A stretch of DNA of 64,000 bases from Conchocele bisecta (lineage: Eukaryota; Mollusca; Bivalvia; Lucinida; Thyasiridae). Position 1 is the first letter of the stretch. Every line of letters starts with the position of its first letter. Positions 22,913-34,540 of the stretch are shown in pieces. Both the position numbers and the translations under genes were made by a program. Under the pieces are notes generated by a model. It ran no database searches. It saw only the letters and a program-made list of their open reading frames with translations, and had not been told where the DNA came from. Location of the stretch: contig CM055266.1 of assembly GCA_029237695.1 (NCBI GenBank), positions 110,563,370 through 110,627,369 on the forward strand, given 5' to 3'.

Positions 22913-23439
22913 ATACTACTGTTCCACGTTTTTCTGCCAACGAACTTTTGGCTATTAAACACATTAAATGTAAACAAATATTTAAATATAAGTACTTTTT
23001 CATCAATAACAAAAAAGTCACTCTCTCCAAGAAAAATTATTTGATGAAATTCCATCAAAACATTGATTTTCTTGCGAAAAACGATTTTCCTATGGGAATT
23101 TAACATGGGGGCTAAAATTAGATTCTTTTTTTAAATATTTTTTATTTGTTGACCGATTTTCAAAATCTAACTTTTGTTTTCTTATTTACATAATTTCCAA
23201 GCTATCTCACCAGGTTTCGGAGTCAATTTCCATTGTTTTGTTTTTCGGCCCTCCTGGTTAGCTTCCTTCATTTCGCCCTATGTTAAAAAATCAATATTTT
23301 ATGATAATTTTTTTTTATGTTATCAAATATTGTTTTGGGGGAGGATGACCTTTTTGTTATTGATGAAAAAGTATTTACATTTAAATAATGTGTTTAATAG
23401 CCAACAGTTCGTTGACAGGAAATCGTGGAACAGACAGTA
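22913..23439. mobile_element. GTTCCACG-variant MITE, copy 1
   Basis: The left end TACTACTGTTCCACG and right end CGTGGAACAGACAGTA are inverted. Further in, TTTTGGCTATTAAACACATT faces AATGTGTTTAATAGCCAAC. The interior has inverted CCTATGGGAATTTAACATG blocks. It shares the layout of 44487-44962. Confidence 0.7.
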
Positions 23440-23510
23440 ACTCTTTCATCCCTAAATATCTGGCATAGATATTTCCATTCCCATTTTAGGACGATTCAAT
23501 TACGTAGCGT

Positions 23511-26500
23511 AATTTAATTGAAGGGTGTCAGCGGAAGAAGGGTCATTTTAATTGAAGGGTGTCAGTGGAAGAAGGGTATTGTTAAATGAAGGGTGTCAGC
23601 GGAAGAAGGATCATAGGGTAATGTAAAATGTAAGGGTGTCAGCGGAAGAAGGGTCATGTCAATTGAAGGGTGTCAGCGGAAGAAGGGTCATGATAATTGA
23701 AGGTGGTCAGCGGAAGAAGAATCATGCTAATTGGATCATGCAATTGTAAGAAGGGAGTTATGTTTGAAGGGTGTCAGGGAGAAGGGATGTAATTGAAGGG
23801 TGTCAGTGAAGTCTGTTAATTGAAGGGTGTCAGTGTAAGAAGGGTCATGCTAATTGATTGGTGTCAGCGGAAGAAGGGTTATGTAAATTGAAGGGTGTCA
23901 GTGGAAGAAGGGTCATGTTAATTGAAGGGTGTTCAGCGAAGTGGGCATGTTAATTGAAGGGTGTCAGCGGAAGAAGGGTCATGTTAATTGAAGGGTGTCA
24001 GTGGAAGAAGGGTCATGTTAATTGAAGGGTGTCAGCGGAAGAAGGGTCATGTTAATTGAAGGTGGTCAGCGGAAGAAGGATCATGCTAATTGAAGGGTGT
24101 CAGTGGAAGAAGGGTTATGCTAATTGAATGGTGTCAGCGGAAGAAGGGTCATGTTAATTGAAGGGTGTCGGCGGAAGAAGGGTCATGTTTATTAAAGGGT
24201 GTCAGCGGAAGAAGGGTCATGTTAATTGAAGGCCGTCAGTGTAAGAAGGGTCATGCTAATTGAAGGTTGTCAGCGGAAGAAGTGCATGTTAATTGAAGGA
24301 TGCCAGCGGAATAAGGGTCATGTTAATTGAAGGGTATCAGCAGAAGAAGGGTCATGTTAATTGAAGGCTGTCAGTGTAAGAAGGGTCATGCTAATTGAAG
24401 GGTATCAGCGGAAGAAGGGTCATGTTAATTGAAGGATGCCAGCGGAATAATAGTCATGCTAATTGAAGGATGCCAGAGGAAGAAGGGTCATGTTAATTGA
24501 AGGGTGTCAGTGGAAGAAGGGTCATGTTAGTTGATGGGTGTCAGCGGAATAAGGGTCATGTTAATTGAAGGGTGTCAGTGGAGGAAGGGTCATGTTACTT
24601 TAAGGGTGTCAGCGGGAGAAGCGCCATGTTAATTGAAGGATGTAAGTGGAAGAAGGGTCATGTTAATTGAAGGGTGTCAGCGGAATAAGGGTCGTGTTAA
24701 TTGAAGGATGCCAGTGGAAGAAGGGTCATGTCAATTGAAGGGTGTCAGCGGAAGAAGGGTCATGTTAATTGAAGGGTGTCAGCGGAAGAAGGATCATGCT
24801 AATTGAAGGGTGTCAGTTGAAGAAGGGTTATGCTAATTGAATGGTGTCAGCGGAAGAATGGTCATGTTAATTGAAGGGTGTCAGCGGAAGAAGGGTCATG
24901 TTAACTAAAGGGTGTCAGCGGAAGAAGGGTCATGTTAATTGAAGGCTGTCAGTGTAAGAAGGGTCATGCCTATTGAAGGGTGTCAGCGGAAGAAGGGCCA
25001 TGTTAATTGAAGGATGCCAGCGGAATAAGGGTCATGCAAATCGAAGGATGCCAGAGGAAGAAGGGTCATGTTAATTGAAGGGTGTCAGTGGAAGAAGGGT
25101 CATGTTAGTTGATGGGTGTCAGCGGAATAAGGGTCATGTTAATTGAAGGGTGTCAATGGAAGAAGGGTCATGTTACTTTAAGGGTGTCAGCGGAGGAAGC
25201 GCCATTTTTAATTGAAGGATGTAAGTGGAAGAAGGGTCATGTAAATTGAAGGATGCCAGCGGAATAAGGGTCATGTTAATTGAAGGGTGTCAGTGGAAGC
25301 AGGTTCATGTAAATTGAAGGATGCCAGCGGAATAAGGGTCATGTTAATTGAAGGGTGTCAGTGGAAGAAGGGTCATGTTATTTGAAGGGTGTCAGTGGTA
25401 GAAGGGTCATGTTAATTGAAGGCTGTTAGTGATAGAAGGGTCATGCCTATTGAAGGGTGTCAGCGGAAGAAGGGCCATGTTAATTGAAGGATGCCAGCGG
25501 AATAAGGGTCATGCAAATTGAAGGATGCCAGAGGAAGAAGGGTCATGTTAATTGAAGGGTGTCAGTGGAAGAAGGGTCATGTTAGTTGATGGGTGTCAGC
25601 GGAATAAGGGTCATGTTAATTGAAGGTGTCATGAAGAAGGGTCATGTAGTACTAAGGGTGTCAGCGGAGGGTAAGCGCCATGTAAATTGAGAGGAAGTAA
25701 GCTCAATGGAAGAAGCAGTTAATTGAAGGGTGTCAGTGGAAGCAGGGTCATGTAAATTGAAGGATGCCAGCGGAATAAGGGTCATGTTAATTGAAGGATG
25801 CCAGCGGAATAAGGGTCATGTTAATTGAAGGATGCCAGCGGAATAAGGGTCAGTTAATGAAGGGTGGGTCAGCGAATAAGGGTCATGTTAATTTGAAGGT
25901 GTCAATGGAAGAAAAGGGTCATGTAAACTTAAGGGTGTCAGCGGAGGAAGCGCCATGTTAATTGAAGGATGTAAGTGGAAGAAGCGCCATGTTAATTGAA
26001 GGGTGTCAGTGGAAGAAGCGCCATGTTAATTGAAGGGTGTCAGTGGAAGAAGGGTCATGTTAATTGAAGGATGCCAGAGGAAGAAGCGCCATGTTAATTG
26101 AAGGGTGTCAGTGGAAGAAGCGCCATGTTAATTGAAGGGTGTCAGTGGAAGAAGGGTCATGTTAGTTGATGGGTGTCAGCGGAATAAGGGTCATGTTAAT
26201 TGAAGGGTGTCAATGGAAGAAGGGTCATGTTACTTTAAGGGTGTCAGCGGAGGAAGCGCCATGTTAATTGAAGGATGTAAGTGGAAGAAGGGTCATGTAA
26301 ATTGAAGGATGCCAGCGGAATAAGGGTCATGTTAATTGAAGGATGCCCGCGGAATAAGGGTCATGTTAACTGAAGGGTGTCAGTGGAAGAAGGGTCATGT
26401 TAATTGATGGGTGTCAGCGGAATAAGAGTCATGCTAATTGAATGGTGTCAGCTGAAGAAGGGTCATGTTAATTGAAGGGTGTCAGCGGAAGAAGGGTCAT

Positions 26501-26653
26501 GTTAATGAAAGAGTGTCAGCGGAAGAAGGGTCATGTTAATTGAAGGGTGCCAGCGGAAGAAGGGTCTTGTTAATTGAAGGGGTCAGTGGGATAAGGAGGC
26601 TAAGTCCGTTATGGCCTTAGCCTCCTTTTTCCACTGACCCCTTCAATTAACAG
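23511..26653 (+). repeat. minisatellite of 34-bp units, about 90 copies
   Basis: The consensus is GAAGGGTGTCAGCGG plus AAGAAGGGTCATGTTAATT. A second variant reads GAAGGATGCCAGCGGAATAAG. Diverged marker units containing AAGCGCCAT recur near 24600, 25180, 25650, 25930 and 26240, which points to block duplication of many units at a time. The right end is an inverted unit: AATTGAAGGGGTCAGTGG...AAGGAGGCTAAG faces its complement, giving a hairpin tip at 26571-26653. The outer edges are thus TTAATTGAAGGG and CCCTTCAATTAA. There are no spacers, so this is not a CRISPR. It looks non-coding. Confidence 0.9.
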
Positions 26654-26814
26654 ATGTTTTGACAGAAATCTGAAATACATTGAGATATGAGATAAGACAG
26701 AATGATTGGACCCGGTTCTGGAATTCTGGTATTTCGCCGAAAATATGACCGAAATGTCAGAGCTTTTGTCGTATTAATTGAATTCTACAGAGGGGACGTA
26801 TACATTTTTTTTAT

Positions 26815-26953
26815 TAATTCGTTCCCACGAAATAACAATTCGTTCCCACGAAATAACAATTCGTTCCCACGAAATAACAATTCGTTCCATCAATTTAACA
26901 ATTCGTTCCCGCGAATTAACAATTCGTTCCCTCAATTTTACAATTCGTTCCGT
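26815..26953 (+). repeat. 21-bp tandem repeat, about six units
   Basis: The unit is TTCGTTCCCACGAAATAACAA. The first three copies are identical; the later ones are variants with CATCAATTTAA, CGCGAATTAA and CTCAATTTTA. The period is a multiple of three, so frames stay open (NSFPRNN repeats), but nothing else supports coding. Confidence 0.8.
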
Positions 26954-27860
26954 AGAAGTCCGTATGAGTTATATATGTTTTGTCAATTTATACGTAATTT
27001 GCGAAAAACGTGACCGATATTCGAAAATCAATATCTGTGGATTACGGCGACACAATATGGATAGTACTACCAGAGTTAGATATATATTATAATGCACTCT
27101 ATAAATATCACGCAATCTGATTGGCTGATGGTCATACATTACAGGTATATCATTGTTGATGAACGGTCGCAAATTATTTCAATATGTATTCCTACGCCAA
27201 TACTAAGTTTGAGGTCGGTAAATTTACTCTGCCACATAATGAAAAACAAAAACATGGCGTAACTGACATAAAATGTCCCTAGTGATATTCTGGTATTATT
27301 GTCAAAGACACAGCTGGCTTGCATGGTCCGAAACGTCCTGGTGACCTGGTCCGAAAGTTGCATGGTCCAAAGCGTACGGCGAAAATATATTGCAATTATC
27401 TCATCGGTTATCACGTTTCATATGTTTTGGCAGTAATAGATCGTTCACACAAACAGAAATTATGTATCCTGTGTAATATTGCATCTCAAATGGTAGTATA
27501 TCACGAATAAGTAGACAAGTTATCACCATATTTATCAACATCAGGAAGTTTGACAGGCAGCCGCCATTGAAATATTATTGCTAAGAGATCGCATTGGAGT
27601 GACATTAAAAGCGCAAACTTAAGTAGTAAATAAGGGAATTTATTACTTGTATTATCGAAAAATAATGAAATCAGCAACATAAACTTATATACATTCATGC
27701 AACAATTGCTAATATCTTGTAATTGTGTTGGAACTGTTTTCTTCGTAGAAAATATTATTTGTGTGATCCGTCCGGTATGACCTGCTCAACCAGCCTGCAA
27801 TCCGGTACGATTTCTCAACTAGACTCGATAAAGTTTGCAAAACAGTAAAGGAGTGCATTA
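26954..27860. other. no gene seen
   Basis: AT-rich sequence with a short GCATGGTCC(G/A)AA repeat near 27320-27370. No ORF of interest. Confidence 0.35.
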
Positions 27861-28033
27861 GATATAGGTTAACCGCATTGTAATTTTGATATTTGCGGCG
27901 TATATCAGAAAATGGTAGGTCGGAGAACATGTTTAATGGCTCAGCTAGCGCGTCGCCATTAAACAGATTTTCCGACCTATCATTTTCTGATATACGCCGC
28001 AAATATCAAAATTACAATACAGTTAACCCTATA
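27861..28033. mobile_element. inverted-repeat element with 75-bp arms
   Basis: The left arm ATATAGGTTAACCGCATTG..GCGGCGTATATCAGAAAATG mirrors the right arm ending CAATACAGTTAACCCTATAT. They are separated by a loop around CAGCTAGCGCGTC. A compact foldback, single copy in this window. Confidence 0.7.
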
Positions 28034-28111
28034 TGTATGTAATCTTGCGTGTACTGGCGTCCACACAAGGCAGTTTGTATGTTCACTTTGAACCTGGGGT
28101 AATATTAACCA

Positions 28112-28622
28112 TTAAAGGTAGATGCCCACTCAGTAGGCACAAAATGTTATTTTTATCAGAGACATCATCTGATACATGTTCTGGCAAAATAAACATTCAG
28201 TCACCATTACCCCACGTATTGATTGGCATTATTATACATTTTATATTAGACATATATTTCCACACTGATATCATGGGCGATAACCGTGTTTCCTTAAAAT
28301 GCTAACGGATAATACTATTTATTCTCTGTATTTATTTGTTGATGTGCAATGATCATACTTTATAATCTGTCGAAAATATTATTTATTCAGGTGACGCATT
28401 TAATTAGTATAAATAATTAACAAATATCATGCCTCATTTGCATATGAAAACAGCCTGATACAACCGCGCGTCACTATCAGTAAAATAAATATTACTAAAT
28501 GATTATATCTGTATAGCGGGCACTTGTAATGTTTAGAACTGGTGGAATAGTTACACTATTATACATGTATTTAATTCCTATAAAGAACATGTTGTGCCTA
28601 CTGAGTGGGCATGTACATTTAA
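28112..28622 (+). mobile_element. TTAA-flanked element with AGGTACATGCCCACT ends, copy 1
   Basis: It begins TTAAAGGTAGATGCCCACTC and ends GAGTGGGCATGTACATTTAA. TTAA at both edges fits piggyBac or Kolobok target choice. The copy at 29930 lies in the opposite orientation; a solo end is at 21368. No transposase. Confidence 0.75.
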
Positions 28623-28948
28623 AGCTATTTGTGAGCGGCTGTGCAATGGATAAATGTCATTCTATGTGAAATCGTTAAATATAAAACAAATGCTTGTACA
28701 AAATCAATATAATACAGTATATATAGACAACCGTATGATCTATCACATAAGAGGACGTAACACCACAGGTTGAAGTAACGTACCAAGGTCTTAAATACAT
28801 TAAATATACCTAAAAACATCATTAAGTGAATAAAATAATCTAAAACGATGTCTTTACTCTCCGCTATAACACATAACCATGTGTTACAGGAGGGAGTAAA
28901 GAACTTTGCATAGTTTATTTGTTTTCACTTATTGGTGACATTAGGTAT

Positions 28949-29353
28949 CAGAGCTCCAGATAAGCTGCGTATTTGCTTAAATACCCAATTAAAATTGCCA
29001 AAAACCCAATTGAAATCAGAAGTAGCGAGTATCAAAAAGCAATACAAAATTTGTGGTACCTTTACCATGCTGCAGACAACAATAAACAGACCACACATAT
29101 AGCATATTTTTCTGATTTTCCATGCAAACACATCTTGGTATTTCATTAGAATTGTCTCCAAGGAGACAATTCTGATGAAATGCCAAGACATGTTTTCATT
29201 TCGAAGCAAACTATTCAATAAGTTCTGTCTGCTGATGTGTAAACAGTCGTGTGATTTTATTCTACCCAATTAAATTAAATTTTGAAATACCCAATTGCTT
29301 CAGAAATGATGGAGTGACAATACTCAATTTCTAATTCCTTATCTGGAGCCCTG
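28949..29353 (-). mobile_element. CAGAGCTCC-ended element, copy 1
   Basis: The ends are CAGAGCTCCAGATAAG and CTTATCTGGAGCCCTG. Flanking AGGTAT / AGGTAA suggests a 6-bp target duplication. A central hairpin forms around AGAATTGTCTCCAAGGAGAC. A minus-strand ORF (SLETILMKYQDVF...FNWVFGNFNWVF) is shared with the copy at 31921. Confidence 0.75.
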
Positions 29354-29929
29354 AGGTAAATTTATGTATTTATAGACCTTGGTCCGTTGTTTCAACTTTT
29401 GCGTAAAACTAGCAAAATAATACCTATTTCCCAAATGGAGCACGTGGCTCTTTCTTATGATTGCGCCAAAATCACGGCATTACGGAACAAGGAAAATAAA
29501 TTGGAAATTTCGATTTCCACACATTGTTTTTAAACTTCATGTGGTTTATTTTCAATGAATACATCCGCAAGCAGGGATATCATGTTGCCTTGACTTTTCC
29601 AGACAATACAGACACTATAAACAGCTAAATATAGCTCGTGTTTGTGTTTTGCAAGTTGGAGCCACGTGTTCGATTCCCACATCCAGCGAATTATTTTTTT
29701 TCTTTTGCTTTCTTTTTTCCCTGGCGAGAAATACGAACATTATATAAAACTATTAATATTATATATGAGAATTGTCTCCATTGGAGACAACTCTCATACG
29801 CTGCCAAATCATAGTTTCATGGAGAAATATGGAAGATAAAACAAACAGCATACGATACATTTTAATTCAGCATTATATGGTTGATCCCGGTATACTATCG
29901 ACTATTGTCAATGTATAATTATATCAGAG

Positions 29930-30425
29930 TTAAAGTTACATGCCCACTCAGTAGGCACAAAATGTTTTTATAGGAATTAAATAAGTGTATAATTGTGTCA
30001 CTATTCCACCAGTTCTAAAAATTACCAGTGACCGCTATACAGATATAATCATTTAGTAATATATATTTTACTGATAGTGACTCGCGGTGGTATCAGTATA
30101 TTTTCATATGCAAATGAGGCATGATATTTTTTTATTATTATATAAATGAGTCACCTGAAAAAATAATATTTTAGACAGATTATAAAGTATGATCATTGCA
30201 CATCCGTCAACACATAAATACAGAGCATACATAGTAATGTTCATTAACATTTTAAGGAAACATGGTTATCGCCCCTGATATTAGTGTGGAAATTTTCGTT
30301 TGATATAACATGTATAATAATGACAATCAATACGTGGGGTAATGGTAAATGAATGTTATTTCGCCTGAAAAAGTCTCACATGATGTCTCTGAAATAAAGA
30401 ACATGGTGTGCCTACTGAGTGTACA
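29930..30425 (-). mobile_element. TTAA-flanked AGGTACATGCCCACT element, copy 2 (inverted)
   Basis: It reads as the reverse complement of 28112-28622 with scattered changes. The right terminus is damaged (GTGTACACTC in place of GTGGGCATGTAC). Confidence 0.7.
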
Positions 30426-30863
30426 CTCTTGCAAATTATTTGCACGGGTTTCGTTGCGAAAGAAAACCCGTAATCAACTCCTTACAAATAGTACACCGTG
30501 AAGAGAACACCCGTAAGTGCGCGCCTGTTTTCATGGAAACCACGAGCTACCATGCAAAATGTTTATCTTTTATTACGGTCAAAAGTTATTTGAAAACTTG
30601 GAAAGGGTCTCGACTAATCTAGAATGTTAATGTCATTGAACACTTTCCAAACATGCACTCAAATATATCTGGTTCATAGAAACAGCTGCGTAATTTCGAT
30701 TTCAAAAAGTTTACATGACGCCACATTTGACGTCACACAAAGTAACGCCAAAACGCGGGAAAACATGTCATTGTATAACTATTCATGCGCACATCACAAT
30801 TCATTGATTATAATCTAAAAAATAGACTAAATGTGCATATATATCCGCCGTGGAAGTGCAATA

Positions 30864-31037
30864 AATAGGATATTCCATCGTACATGTTTAAATAGCGGAA
30901 ATAATACAATCGTGTCATTCGGCGTCGGTATAATCAACTCGTTCGCTACGTTCACTCGTTGCTTACGCGGAAGCCGACGCACACTCGTGTATTATTATTT
31001 ACCGCTATTCAAAATGTACGATGGAATATCCTCTATT
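30864..31037. mobile_element. inverted-repeat element (AATAGGATATTCCATCG)
   Basis: Arms AATAGGATATTCCATCGTAC..AAATAGCGG and CCGCTATT..GTACGATGGAATATCC. The interior has a second inverted part, GGCGTCGGTATAA..GCGGAAGCCGACGC. Compact MITE. Confidence 0.65.
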
Positions 31038-31057
31038 TAACAGATGTCTGGTGTAAA

Positions 31058-31270
31058 GGCCATGGGTCACATATGTAGATGGAATATGAGCAGCAAACAC
31101 TTGGTAATAGAGCATTTAACCTATTACATTCGGAATACACCTTTACGAGCTTAAACTCTTTTAAATATATCTGTTTTATTTTCCTTATTTCTCAATGAAA
31201 GTATATGTTGTGACCACTCATTTAAGCGTCGAGATGGTTCAAATGGTGGTCACGGCATATAATATTTATG
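31058..31270. repeat. GACCACTC hairpin element
   Basis: The body GAGCATTTAACCTATTACATT..GAATACACCTTTA is shared with 34027-34300. Then come TTATTTCTCAATGAAAG and an imperfect hairpin, TGTGACCACTCATTT...AAATGGTGGTCAC. Confidence 0.6.
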
Positions 31271-31671
31271 GATCCATAAAATAATTATGCATTTTTATCC
31301 AGTCTATTCCAAGTAATTACGATTCTATCGGATTAATGTGTCAGATAAATGTCAAGGCTACTATACCAATCGCACGAAACGTATAATTATGGCCTTTCCT
31401 GTATAATGGGGTTTTGCGATCAGTGTAGATCCAGATCAGCCTGTGCATCCGCACAGTCTGATCAGGATCTGCACGGTTCGCCATTCCATCAATGAATCAC
31501 ATAGTCTGATCAGGATCTACACGGTTCGCCATTCCATCAATGAATCACCCTTTATGATTGTAACAGGCAATACAGCTATTTGATCAGGAGCCACCCTGAT
31601 CATACATTCCATAAGCCCTATTTCTCCAGTCACAGACACAAATATGATATTTGAACACATATATGACAGCG

Positions 31672-31793
31672 TACAGTGGGGTCAGCGTGTAAGTGCACAC
31701 ACGAACGAACACGACAGGTTGTTTTTTTGTTGGTTCCAACCTGTCATGCCGTTCATGCCGTGTGTGCACTACTTACACGCTGACCCCACTGTA
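31672..31793. mobile_element. TA-flanked MITE with CAGTGGGGTCAGCG ends
   Basis: TACAGTGGGGTCAGCGTGTA at the left and its complement ending ACCCCACTGTA at the right enclose GACAGGTTG..CAACCTGTC. The TA edges suggest a mariner/pogo-type target. Single copy here. Confidence 0.75.
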
Positions 31794-31920
31794 CATTACC
31801 CTTTCCAACTATACTGCTAACACACACTATAGTCACTGGTGTTGCACTCAGCACCGGCGTAAACTGTTTCACGTCGATATAGGTGCCGAATTCCTGACGT
31901 ATTCAAGTACATACATGTAG

Positions 31921-32308
31921 CAGCGCTCCAGATAAGGAATTAGTAATTGAGTATTGTCACTCCATCATTTCTGAAGCAATTGGGTATTTCAAACTTCGAA
32001 TTGTGTAAAATAGAATCACACTACTGTTTACACATCAACAGACAGAAATAATTTAATAGTTTGCTTCTAAATGAAAACACAACTTGGGTATTTCCTTGGA
32101 GACAATTCTAATGAAATACCAAGATGTTTTTTCATGGAAAAAGAGAAAAATATGCTATATTTGTGGTCTGTTTATTGGTTTCTGTAGCATGATAAAGATA
32201 CCACAAAGTTTTAATTGCTTTTTGATACTCTCTACTTCTGATTTCAATTGGGTTTTTGGTAATTTTAATTGGGTATTTACACAAATACGCACCTTATCTG
32301 GAGCTCTG
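31921..32308 (+). mobile_element. CAGAGCTCC-ended element, copy 2 (inverted)
   Basis: The ends are CAGCGCTCCAGATAAGG and CCTTATCTGGAGCTCTG. ATGTAG sits immediately on both sides, a clean 6-bp target duplication. Half of the central hairpin seen in copy 1 is missing. The shared ORF reads SLETILMKYQDVFSWKKRK...NWVFGNFNWVF. Confidence 0.8.
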
Positions 32309-32324
32309 ATGTAGACGATATTGC

Positions 32325-32515
32325 ATAAACACAGTTTTGTCTAGTAACCGGTTCAAGACATTTGTGCCGGTTACTAGACGAAAAAATGTGTTTATTCTAT
32401 TAAAGCTCTAAGTAGAGATGAGTGGTATTCCGTCAGGAAACTGGTGCCGTTTCTCGACGTGAAACATTTTACACCGGCGCGGGGTGCAGCACCAGTGGCA
32501 ATGCTTATGCTTGCA
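32325..32515. repeat. two-copy repeat with TAGTAACCG hairpin
   Basis: GTCTAGTAACCGG..CCGGTTACTAGAC is followed by GTAGAGATGAGTGGTAT and CGTCAGGAAACTGGTGCC. The block recurs, diverged, at 43465-43650. Confidence 0.55.
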
Positions 32516-32528
32516 CACAGAGCCGGTC

Positions 32529-32677
32529 CAGGGGGCGGTTTCACTAAACTTCGTACGACCAAAATGTTCGTAAGTGCAAAATTATGCTCAATAAATATAA
32601 ATCCATCAATTGACATTTCCAGACTATCCACTTTCGAACATTTTAGTCGTACGAAGTTTCGTGAAACGGCCCCCGTG
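32529..32677. mobile_element. hAT-like MITE, copy 2
   Basis: CAGGGGGCGGTTTCACTAAA faces GTTTCGTGAAACGGCCCCCGTG, with inverted CGTACGACCAAAATGTTCG blocks inside. It is shorter than the 12936 copy because the central palindrome is lost. Confidence 0.6.
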
Positions 32678-32688
32678 ATAACAATTTA

Positions 32689-33036
32689 TTGCGTAATATC
32701 GGATTTCGCAATATAATAACACAGTTTATCCCGTCAACACAGTACGTATGTGCTGTGAAACACGGTGCCGTGAATTTTTTTTGATATCCAGTCAATACTA
32801 TTTTTGCATTTTACAGCCATTTGTAGGTGTTGACGGGATAAATAGAATACATGTAGTAGGTTAGTGCCGTGAATGGGGAAAATATCTGGCGCGGCACGGA
32901 AACGGGAAGTGCTCGGCAGAGCCTCGCCCATCCCGTTTCCTGAGCCTTGCCAGATATTTTTTCCCATTCACGGCACTAACCTACTATTCTCTATATTGCG
33001 TAATATCGGATTTCGCAATATATTAACACAGTTTAT
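32689..33036. mobile_element. composite H+F hairpin element with long direct flanks
   Basis: Element H (32726-32842) has TTTATCCCGTCAACAC ends. Element F (32854-32986) is a hairpin with TAGTAGGTTAGTGCCGTGAA arms. The pair is bracketed by a roughly 40-bp direct repeat, GCGTAATATCGGATTTCGC...AACACAGTTTA, at both sides. H and F occur side by side again at 39898-40160. Confidence 0.65.
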
Positions 33037-33055
33037 TAAAATCATAATGCGACTA

Positions 33056-33570
33056 CACTACTGTCTGTTTCACGAAACCTGTCCCAATTTTACGGCCATA
33101 TAAACAATGCAAAAACATTGTTTTTCTATGATATTGAAAAAAAGCAAAATTTAAGAATGAGCCTTCATTTTATTTCGTGAAATTTGGTTAAATATTGATT
33201 TTATTGCGAAAGAACAATTTCCTAATTTAAATGGGCAAATTTTTTAGAAATACTGAACCGATTTTCAAAATTTAGATTTTGTTTCCTTAGATCATTTCCA
33301 AGCTATCCAGCCAGGTTTTGGAGTCAAATTCCAATGTTTTTATTTTTTGACTCCTCCCACAGCTCCTCCACCTCCCTTCCCCCATGTTAAATTCTCATAG
33401 ACAAATCAATTTTTCCGTGATAAAATCAATATTTGACCAAATTTCACGAAATAAAAAGAAGGCTCATTCTTAAATGTTTATAAAATTTAATATTATCGAA
33501 ACAAATATTGTTTTTGCATTGTTTATATGGCTGTAAAATGTGGGCAGCTTTCGTGAAACAGACAGTAGTG
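33056..33570. mobile_element. CTACTGTCTG-ended MITE, copy 2
   Basis: The ends CACTACTGTCTGTTTCACG and CGTGAAACAGACAGTAGTG are perfect complements. Inner arms share TTTCGTGAAATTTGG and AGAATGAGCCTTC in inverted orientation. Confidence 0.75.
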
Positions 33571-33781
33571 CAAATATGTACATACGACCGCTATACAAAA
33601 TAATTTCATTATGCTACATGCATATGCGATACAAATAATCAAATATTTGTATTTACTTAATGTGATATATATGTCAAATTACTCTACTGATTTAAGAAAC
33701 TCGGCATAGTCTCTATTCTTATGAAATCATATTATATTGACTCAATACTCACGTTTCAATCTTTCAATTTATTTGTCTGGT

Positions 33782-34028
33782 TTAACGCTTTGAACCCGAA
33801 AGCCCACTATAGCGGTTTATGCAAACAGTGCAGATCCAGATGAGCCGGCCCGTAACGAGCCGTCTCATCAGGATCTGCACTTTTTGCAAATAATTTTCAT
33901 ATTTCTTAGAACAAGAACACCCCCTTTTCATAAATGGACGAATCTGAAAATCAATTTGTGACCATTGGATTGGTCGGAACATTAGCATATCACAGTCCAT
34001 TTCAGTTCCTTAGGGTTGAAAGGGTTAA
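33782..34028. mobile_element. TTAA-flanked hairpin element, copy 1
   Basis: TTAA at both edges; ends CGCTTTGAACCCGAAA and GGGTTGAAAGGG. It carries the hairpin CAGATCCAGATGAG.CGG..CGTAACGAGCCGTCTCATC. Further copies at 34845, 43772 and 53635. PiggyBac/Kolobok-type target inferred from TTAA and CCCTTT ends. Confidence 0.75.
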
Positions 34029-34300
34029 AGGCCCTGTGTCTCAGACGTGTATGCAATGTCAGCACACAGTTGGTAAAAGAGCATTTAACTCATTATATTC
34101 TGAATACACCTTTACAGGTATGAACTATTTTGAATATATAACCTTTATTTTTCTTATTTCTCAATGAAAGTATATGTTGTGACCACTCATTTGAACCGTC
34201 TCGATGAGACGGTTCAAATGGTGGTCACGACATATATGTCTAGGCACATATAAAGAACATATTTAGATTTTTTCACAAACAAAATGACATATCCTCAGCA
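34029..34300. repeat. GACCACTC hairpin element, copy
   Basis: Its core hairpin is TTGTGACCACTCATTTGAAC..GTTCAAATGGTGGTCAC with CGTCTCGATGAGACG at the tip. The downstream ACATATAAAGAACATATTTAG is shared with 36895-36935. Confidence 0.65.
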
Positions 34301-34429
34301 TGATTGGTTAACTTGACCGATTTTAGGTGTCTGCACTTCCAGACAAGCACATGACCTGCTACAGACAAACATTATAGGTCTGTCCCATGCCGCGGAACTG
34401 TCTTAGATGAGCAGGAGGTAGACTGGTCA

Positions 34430-34540
34430 TAGATCACATAAACCCCATTTCTCCAGTCACAGCCATATGTGGCTGTGACTGGACGAATGGAGCTTATGGG
34501 ATTTGCGACCAGTGTAGCTCCTGATTAAATAATACACTCA
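34430..34540. repeat. family G palindrome
   Basis: CATAAACCCCATTTCTCCAG TCACAGCCAT is followed by ATGTGGCTGTGACTGGA..AATGGAGCTTATGGGATT. This is the dispersed GATC-rich repeat folded on itself. Confidence 0.6.

Noticed and set aside
23511..26653. Possible CRISPR array
   Set aside because: The 34-bp units are contiguous, with no unique spacers, and the genome is animal.
26702..27092. 103-104 residue frames with NSFPRNN repeats
   Set aside because: They arise because the 21-bp repeat is a multiple of three; two overlapping frames are equally open and nothing else supports a protein.
29642..29690. GTGTTCGATTCCCACA as the B box of a tRNA
   Set aside because: No matching A box or stems upstream; a B box alone is weak evidence.
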